Assembly (NCBI GenBank): GCA_026395855.1
Contig: JAPLXX010000036.1
Coordinates: forward strand, 1-8,126
Direction: 5' to 3'
Length of the DNA: 8,126 bases
Source: Candidatus Pacearchaeota archaeon
Lineage (GTDB): Archaea > Nanobdellota > Nanobdellia > Pacearchaeales > GW2011-AR1
In this document: piece after piece, positions 5,210-8,126 of the stretch
Position numbering within the stretch: position 1 is the first letter of the stretch
Layout of the letters: each line of letters starts with the position of its first letter
The notes under the pieces: model-generated
Seen by the model: the letters and a program-made list of their open reading frames with translations, nothing else
What the model was told of the DNA's origin: nothing
The model's database searches: none
Translations under genes and position numbers: made by a program

Positions 5210-5238
5210 CTGAAGAGCATAAGCGAAAAAAACAAAAA

Positions 5239-6297
5239 ATGAAAACACAAGCAGGAATAGCATTGGCAATCATTGCAATAGTCTTTTTTATGAGCGTGGT
5301 TTCTGCAGAAGTTATTATTATAGAACCCTCGTCTTTTGATAATATAAACATTTATTCAGGAGAATCCATAACTAAAAATATTACAATAAAAACAGATAGC
5401 AATGATTTGGTTTATTTATCTTATAATATAACTAATAACACCTATAATCCTAATGGAATTTCTGTATTGTTTGGAGCATCGCCTGTACCTGTCAATGGAG
5501 AAAAAATAATTCCTGTTCAAATATTGACAAGTTCTTCTTTCAAACCAGATACTTTTACAGTATACCTCTATGCATCGGCAACAAAAGTTGAAGGAATTTT
5601 CTCTGCTGCTCACAACGAAAGTTCCCAGAATTATGATACAGGAATGGGATTAAAATTGGAAATTAATTCTACAGGAACAGGAACTGTTACAATACAGAAA
5701 TATTTGTTAAGCCAGCCGCAAGGATTTGGAATTCCAAGTCTTGGAAAATTCTTTGACATAGATGCGACCCAAGATGTTCTGGATAATATGGGTGCTTCAA
5801 GAATAGAAGTATCTTACACAGATGCAGAAGTTTCTGCGGCAGGACTTGATGAAACAACGTTAAGATTATATTTTTTCAATGGAACAACAAACACTTGGGA
5901 AGCCATTGATGCCCCAAACGGCGGTGTAAATACAACAGAAAATTATGTCTGGGCTTACACAAACCATTTTTCCAGCTGGGGTGTATTTAGTTTAATGCCA
6001 ATAGCTACAACAACTTCTGGGGGAAGCAGTAGTGGGGGCGGTGGCGGTGGAGGAAGTAGCATTAAAACGACAATTATTCAGAATACAACAAACCAAACCA
6101 ATAAAATTGCAACATTAAATAATGAAAATACAGGTTCAACAGAAAATAAAGAACAGGAAAATAAAGGCTTCTTCGCCACAATAACAGGCGATGTAATCGG
6201 AGCAGCAGGAACACCTGGAGGAATTGCAGTAATATTCATCGTTCTGGTTATTGGTGGAGCAATAACAGTCTTTATCGTCAGGAAGAACAAGCGATAA
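5239..6297 (+). CDS. C-terminally anchored surface glycoprotein candidate
   Basis: A 352-residue type I envelope protein. A signal peptide ends near residue 23 (VVSA before EV). Residues 25-150 look like beta-sandwich repeats. Residues about 152-252 (TDAEVSAAGLDETTLRLYFF, then WEAID and HFSSWGVF) resemble the PGF-pre-PGF-type domain of archaeal surface proteins. A Gly/Ser linker (about 261-274) and a Thr/Asn-rich stalk follow. The motif TITGDVIG (about 314-321) precedes a membrane helix (about 327-346) and a basic tail RKNKR. Nine N-x-S/T sequons suggest heavy N-glycosylation. It lies 88 bases after the secreted-protein gene on the same strand, but a likely terminator separates them, so it probably has its own promoter in the AT-rich stretch around 5160-5176. 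The ligand and role are unknown; adhesion or cell-cell contact is an inference. Confidence 0.9.
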   Translation: MKTQAGIALAIIAIVFFMSVVSAEVIIIEPSSFDNINIYSGESITKNITIKTDSNDLVYLSYNITNNTYNPNGISVLFGASPVPVNGEKIIPVQILTSSSFKPDTFTVYLYASATKVEGIFSAAHNESSQNYDTGMGLKLEINSTGTGTVTIQKYLLSQPQGFGIPSLGKFFDIDATQDVLDNMGASRIEVSYTDAEVSAAGLDETTLRLYFFNGTTNTWEAIDAPNGGVNTTENYVWAYTNHFSSWGVFSLMPIATTTSGGSSSGGGGGGGSSIKTTIIQNTTNQTNKIATLNNENTGSTENKEQENKGFFATITGDVIGAAGTPGGIAVIFIVLVIGGAITVFIVRKNKR

Positions 6298-6341
6298 AGA
6301 AAACTGCAGAAAAAATTATCTTCTTCTTTTGTTTACCCCTA

Positions 6342-6351
6342 TATTTAAATA
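6342..6351 (+). promoter_or_regulatory. TATA-like box of the channel gene
   Basis: TATTTAAATA, the core of the 12-base perfect palindrome ATATTTAAATAT (6341-6352), is centred about 26 bases before the ATG at 6373. It predicts a leaderless mRNA. A pyrimidine-rich stretch (6320-6334) just upstream may terminate the preceding surface-protein transcript. Confidence 0.5.
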
Positions 6352-6372
6352 TTTCTTTTAATTGCTAAATAA

Positions 6373-7104
6373 ATGAAAAACAAGTTTTTAAAAGGCTTAA
6401 CTCTAGAATTTAAAAAAGACTGGAAATTATTATCTTTTAAATTATTTTTATTTGCCTCTTTTTTATTAATATGTGGGATTTTATTTTTTAGAAAAACACC
6501 AATCTTTTTTATATCTACATATGGGTTTTGGATTTTAAGTTTTTTTATTTACGAAATTTTAGATAAAAGTAAAGTTAAAGATAGATTTTCTAAGTCCTCT
6601 TCTATCTACATCTTAATTTTAAATATAATTTTCTTTTTAATGTATCTAATTTTATTTTTTCTTAAATTTAGTAATTTTACTATTTATTCTTTTGCAACTT
6701 TTATCTTTATTTTCTTCTTAGTAAGTGCAATATATTCATTTTTAATTTTAATTTATAGCAAAAAAAGCCTTTGGTCTTTAATACCCAGTTATGTTATTCT
6801 GGCCTTTTTAACTATAATCTTATTTGGTTATGTTTTTTCTATTATATCTGCATATCCTGAACAAGGATTAATTAATTCCCAAAATGAAAAAATGAATATT
6901 ACAGCATGGGATTATGTTTATTTTAGTTCAAATAATTTTTACACGATGTCTTATGGTGATGCTTTTCCTTTTGGATTTTGGTTTAAACTCGCATCTACTT
7001 TAGAATTATTAGTTTCATTTATAATCCATATAATCATTCTTGGAGTAATTATCACAGAAATGGGAAAAAATAGTCCTCCTAAAATTAACTCTTTCAGCAC
7101 CTAA
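6373..7104 (+). CDS. Six-helix ion channel with variant K+ filter (TMSYGD)
   Basis: A 243-residue integral membrane protein with about six hydrophobic helices (roughly 19-39, 43-63, 77-97, 102-128, 134-160 and 204-229). Between the last two is a pore-loop-like segment, WDYVYFSSNNFYTMSYGDAFP (179-199). This matches the potassium-channel pattern of an aromatic-rich pore helix followed by T-x-G-Y-G-D, except that the first filter glycine is Ser (S193). The fourth helix lacks the regular Arg/Lys ladder of a voltage sensor, and no cytosolic RCK/TrkA domain is attached. The gene is very T-rich, with leucine encoded almost only by TTA, unlike htpX nearby. It ends 4 bases from the convergent gene at 7109. 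It is probably a cation channel of the Ion_trans_2 type; selectivity cannot be deduced. Confidence 0.85.
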   Translation: MKNKFLKGLTLEFKKDWKLLSFKLFLFASFLLICGILFFRKTPIFFISTYGFWILSFFIYEILDKSKVKDRFSKSSSIYILILNIIFFLMYLILFFLKFSNFTIYSFATFIFIFFLVSAIYSFLILIYSKKSLWSLIPSYVILAFLTIILFGYVFSIISAYPEQGLINSQNEKMNITAWDYVYFSSNNFYTMSYGDAFPFGFWFKLASTLELLVSFIIHIIILGVIITEMGKNSPPKINSFST

Positions 7105-7108
7105 AAAA

Positions 7109-7336
7109 TTATCTTTTTCTTTTATTCTTCTTTTTTCTTGTAACAATAAGATAAATTATTTCAGGAATACCAATAAGATTTACAATCAGGAAAACAATAA
7201 ACCAAACCAAATGATTATTTCTAGCAGATTTCCACATTGCTATTGCTGTCCAGTTAGCTTCCCAAATTGAGATAACAATAATTGTCGAGAGAGGAATTCC
7301 AAGCTGAGCCACTGCAAGAGCAATATAATCTACCAT
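7109..7336 (-). CDS. Small two-helix membrane protein, DUF5652-like
   Basis: A 75-residue membrane protein with two hydrophobic segments (about 6-27 and 42-64). Between them is a Trp-containing loop with A-x-W-K-S-A-R, and the tail is strongly basic (RKKKNKRKR). The layout of W-x-A-x-x-x-W-K-x-A-R, then WFIVFLIVNLIGIPEIIYL, matches my recollection of the DUF5652 family, small proteins common in DPANN archaea and candidate-phyla bacteria. Members have no known function. The start is supported by a TATA-like box on the minus strand about 25 bases before the ATG. Its 3' end faces the channel gene with a 4-base gap, so the two transcripts probably overlap at their ends. Confidence 0.77.
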   Translation of the reverse strand: MVDYIALAVAQLGIPLSTIIVISIWEANWTAIAMWKSARNNHLVWFIVFLIVNLIGIPEIIYLIVTRKKKNKRKR

Positions 7337-7357
7337 ATACTATTCAAGGGGAAGTAG

Positions 7358-7365
7358 TTTAAAAA
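7358..7365 (-). promoter_or_regulatory. TATA-like box of the DUF5652-like gene
   Basis: TTTTTAAA on the minus strand is centred about 25 bases before the ATG at 7336, the distance of a leaderless archaeal promoter. Confidence 0.45.
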
Positions 7366-7571
7366 GATTGTTCTTGGAGGAGAATGTTATTGACGAAGAA
7401 ATTATATTTTATAATAATAAAGGGTTCAAACAGCTATTTAGGCAATAAAAACTGAATTTTATTCTAATAACTTCAAAAATATCTTGCAACATATTCTTTC
7501 GATTGTATATTCATGTTATTATATATCAGTAAGTATAAAACTTTAAATAGTTCTCAAATTTCAGATAAAAA
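7366..7571. other. AT-rich intergenic stretch without a supported gene
   Basis: The space between the DUF5652-like gene and nrdR is 289 bases (7337-7625), unusually long for this window. Apart from the promoter at 7358-7365 and the palindromes near nrdR, I see AT-rich sequence with further TATA-like stretches (7519-7526 and CTTTAAATA at 7541-7549). There is also one 23-codon open frame (7384-7455) that I do not accept as a gene. No RNA gene or repeat is evident. Confidence 0.5.
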
Positions 7572-7580
7572 CATTATACA
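7572..7580 (+). promoter_or_regulatory. Possible TATA box of nrdR
   Basis: CATTATACA is centred about 25 bases before 7601, which would put the transcript start at or inside the first palindrome (7600-7613) and give a leader of about 25 bases. CTTTAAATA at 7541-7549 is an alternative with a longer leader. Confidence 0.35.
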
Positions 7581-7599
7581 AGCTCTTGGGATAAGAGGA

Positions 7600-7613
7600 G
7601 TTGTATATACAAC
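7600..7613. promoter_or_regulatory. Perfect palindrome upstream of nrdR, candidate operator 1
   Basis: GTTGTATATACAAC is a perfect 14-base palindrome ending 12 bases before the nrdR ATG. It shares the TATATA core and symmetric outer TTGT/ACAA halves with bacterial NrdR boxes (consensus about ACAC-WATATATW-GTGT), but the outer bases differ. Its place at the likely transcript start suggests a repressor site, plausibly for NrdR itself. Confidence 0.55.
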
Positions 7614-7615
7614 AT

Positions 7616-7627
7616 ATTGTATACAAT
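7616..7627. promoter_or_regulatory. Perfect palindrome over the nrdR start codon, candidate operator 2
   Basis: ATTGTATACAAT is a perfect 12-base palindrome including the first two bases of the nrdR ATG. It shares the TTGTAT/ATACAA half-sites with the palindrome at 7600-7613. The two centres are 15 bases apart, about one and a half helical turns. Confidence 0.5.
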
Positions 7628-8060
7628 GGAATGCCCATACTGCACCGGAGCATCAAAAGTTACAGACAAGAGAAAGTCTCCTGAGGGAATAAGAAGGCGA
7701 CGTGAGTGCCTGAAATGCAAAAAGAGGTTCACCACTTACGAAAGGCTGAGCCATGGCGAGTTTTTCATAATAAAAAAAGACGGGCGAAGGGAAAAATACG
7801 AAAGAAAAAAGCTTGAGATGGGTATTGAGAGGGCTTTTGAAAAGCGCCCTGTTGCCAAGGAAAAAATAACAAAGATGATAAACGAAATCGAGGAACAGCT
7901 CGGAAAAACAGGAAAAAAAGAGGTAAAGAGCTCTTTCATCGGAGAATTAGTCATGAAAAAAATAAAAAAGCTTGACAATATTGCATATATCAGATTTGCT
8001 TCTGTTTACAGAGATTTTCAGGATATCAGCGACTTCAAAAAGGTGCTAAAGGGAATTTAG
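7626..8060 (+). CDS. nrdR: Transcriptional repressor NrdR
   Basis: A 144-residue regulator that represses ribonucleotide reductase genes in response to ATP/dATP binding. The N-terminal zinc ribbon uses C3, C6, C28 and C31 (CPYC and CLKC), followed by KKRFTTYER. In the family, the basic run RRRREC (23-28) belongs to the DNA-binding ribbon. From about 46 comes the ATP-cone: FIIKKDGRREKYERKKLEMGIERAFEKRPV, then IGELVMKKIKKLDNIAYIRFASVYRDFQDI. Nearly every family signature is present, and the length is normal. I chose the ATG at 7626 because NrdR proteins begin Met-x-Cys-Pro; a TTG at 7617 would add three residues. NrdR is mainly bacterial and uncommon in archaea, so transfer from bacteria is likely in its history. 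No reductase gene is visible in the window. Two palindromes at the start suggest autoregulation. Confidence 0.97.
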   Translation: MECPYCTGASKVTDKRKSPEGIRRRRECLKCKKRFTTYERLSHGEFFIIKKDGRREKYERKKLEMGIERAFEKRPVAKEKITKMINEIEEQLGKTGKKEVKSSFIGELVMKKIKKLDNIAYIRFASVYRDFQDISDFKKVLKGI

Positions 8061-8122
8061 CAAATCATTCGAAAATGAAAAACAAAAATAAATTTCAAAT
8101 GAGGGAGCTGAGGGGATTGTAA

Positions 8123-8126
8123 ATGG
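8123..8126 (+). other. Possible start of the next gene at the window edge
   Basis: An ATG at 8123 directly follows the stop of a 15-codon frame (8075-8122), and a G-rich stretch (AGGGGA, 8111-8116) lies 6 bases before it, Shine-Dalgarno-like. Only one codon is visible, so nothing can be said about the product. A ribonucleotide reductase gene would fit the nrdR context but is not seen. Confidence 0.25.

Noticed and set aside
5191..5225. Possible C/D-box guide RNA (GTGAAAG and CTGA motifs).
   Set aside because: The C-box consensus RTGATGA matches only about four of seven bases, and no C'/D' pair with proper spacing is present.
7384..7455. A 23-codon open frame with GGAGG 3 bases before the ATG (MLLTKKLYFIII...).
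   Set aside because: Too short, with no recognisable domain and composition like the AT-rich background. The Shine-Dalgarno match is isolated in a window that otherwise uses leaderless starts.
7617..7625. TTG start adding three residues to NrdR.
   Set aside because: NrdR proteins begin with Met-x-Cys-Pro; the ATG at 7626 reproduces this exactly.
8075..8122. A 15-codon frame ending directly at the ATG at 8123, possibly a leader peptide.
   Set aside because: Very short and Lys/Asn-rich from A-runs, with no downstream gene visible to judge coupling. Kept only as context for the edge start codon.

Overview
The window is archaeal and almost certainly comes from a small-genome, AT-rich DPANN-type lineage; Woesearchaeota or Pacearchaeota is my best guess. 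The archaeal assignment rests on an archaeal/eukaryal-type operon (Rpo7, Spt4, ribosomal protein S24e). It is supported by TATA-like boxes about 22-31 bases before many start codons, which implies leaderless or very short-leader mRNAs, and by almost no Shine-Dalgarno sites. The DPANN guess comes from the gene content and is inference.

Left part (1-1536, minus strand): a compact information-processing operon read right to left. It encodes a PIN-domain protein, RNA polymerase subunit Rpo7 (RpoE1), the elongation factor Spt4 (RpoE2) and ribosomal protein S24e, which runs off the left edge. Spt4 and S24e overlap by 4 bases. In many archaea a DUF359 (dephospho-CoA kinase) gene lies between them; here it is absent. 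Divergently, from 1602, a two-gene unit with a 4-base overlap encodes an uncharacterised helical protein with a helix-turn-helix-like segment and a second, larger PIN-domain protein. This unit is laid out like a toxin-antitoxin pair.

Middle (2867-4391): an intron-less tRNA-Trp(CCA) with a weak D stem, two microproteins (a 53-residue ribbon-helix-helix-like protein and a 45-residue putative zinc-binding protein), and the membrane protease HtpX. A perfect 16-base inverted repeat lies between the putative htpX TATA box and its start codon.

Right-middle (4392-7336): a cell-envelope cluster. It holds a possible 55-residue ORF, a small secreted protein with four cysteines and a 352-residue surface protein with nine N-glycosylation sequons, a glycine-rich linker and a C-terminal membrane anchor. 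These are followed by a six-helix ion-channel protein with an altered potassium-filter motif (TMSYGD). A convergent gene encodes a two-helix DUF5652-like membrane protein.

Right end (7337-8126): a 289-base intergenic region ending in two perfect palindromes at the start of nrdR. NrdR is the zinc-ribbon/ATP-cone repressor of ribonucleotide reductase genes, typical of bacteria and uncommon in archaea. The palindromes suggest autoregulation. The strongest leads for something undescribed are the HTH/PIN pair, the nrdR operator, the variant channel filter and the htpX inverted repeat. I do not see a large novel system such as a CRISPR array, an insertion sequence or a defence island.
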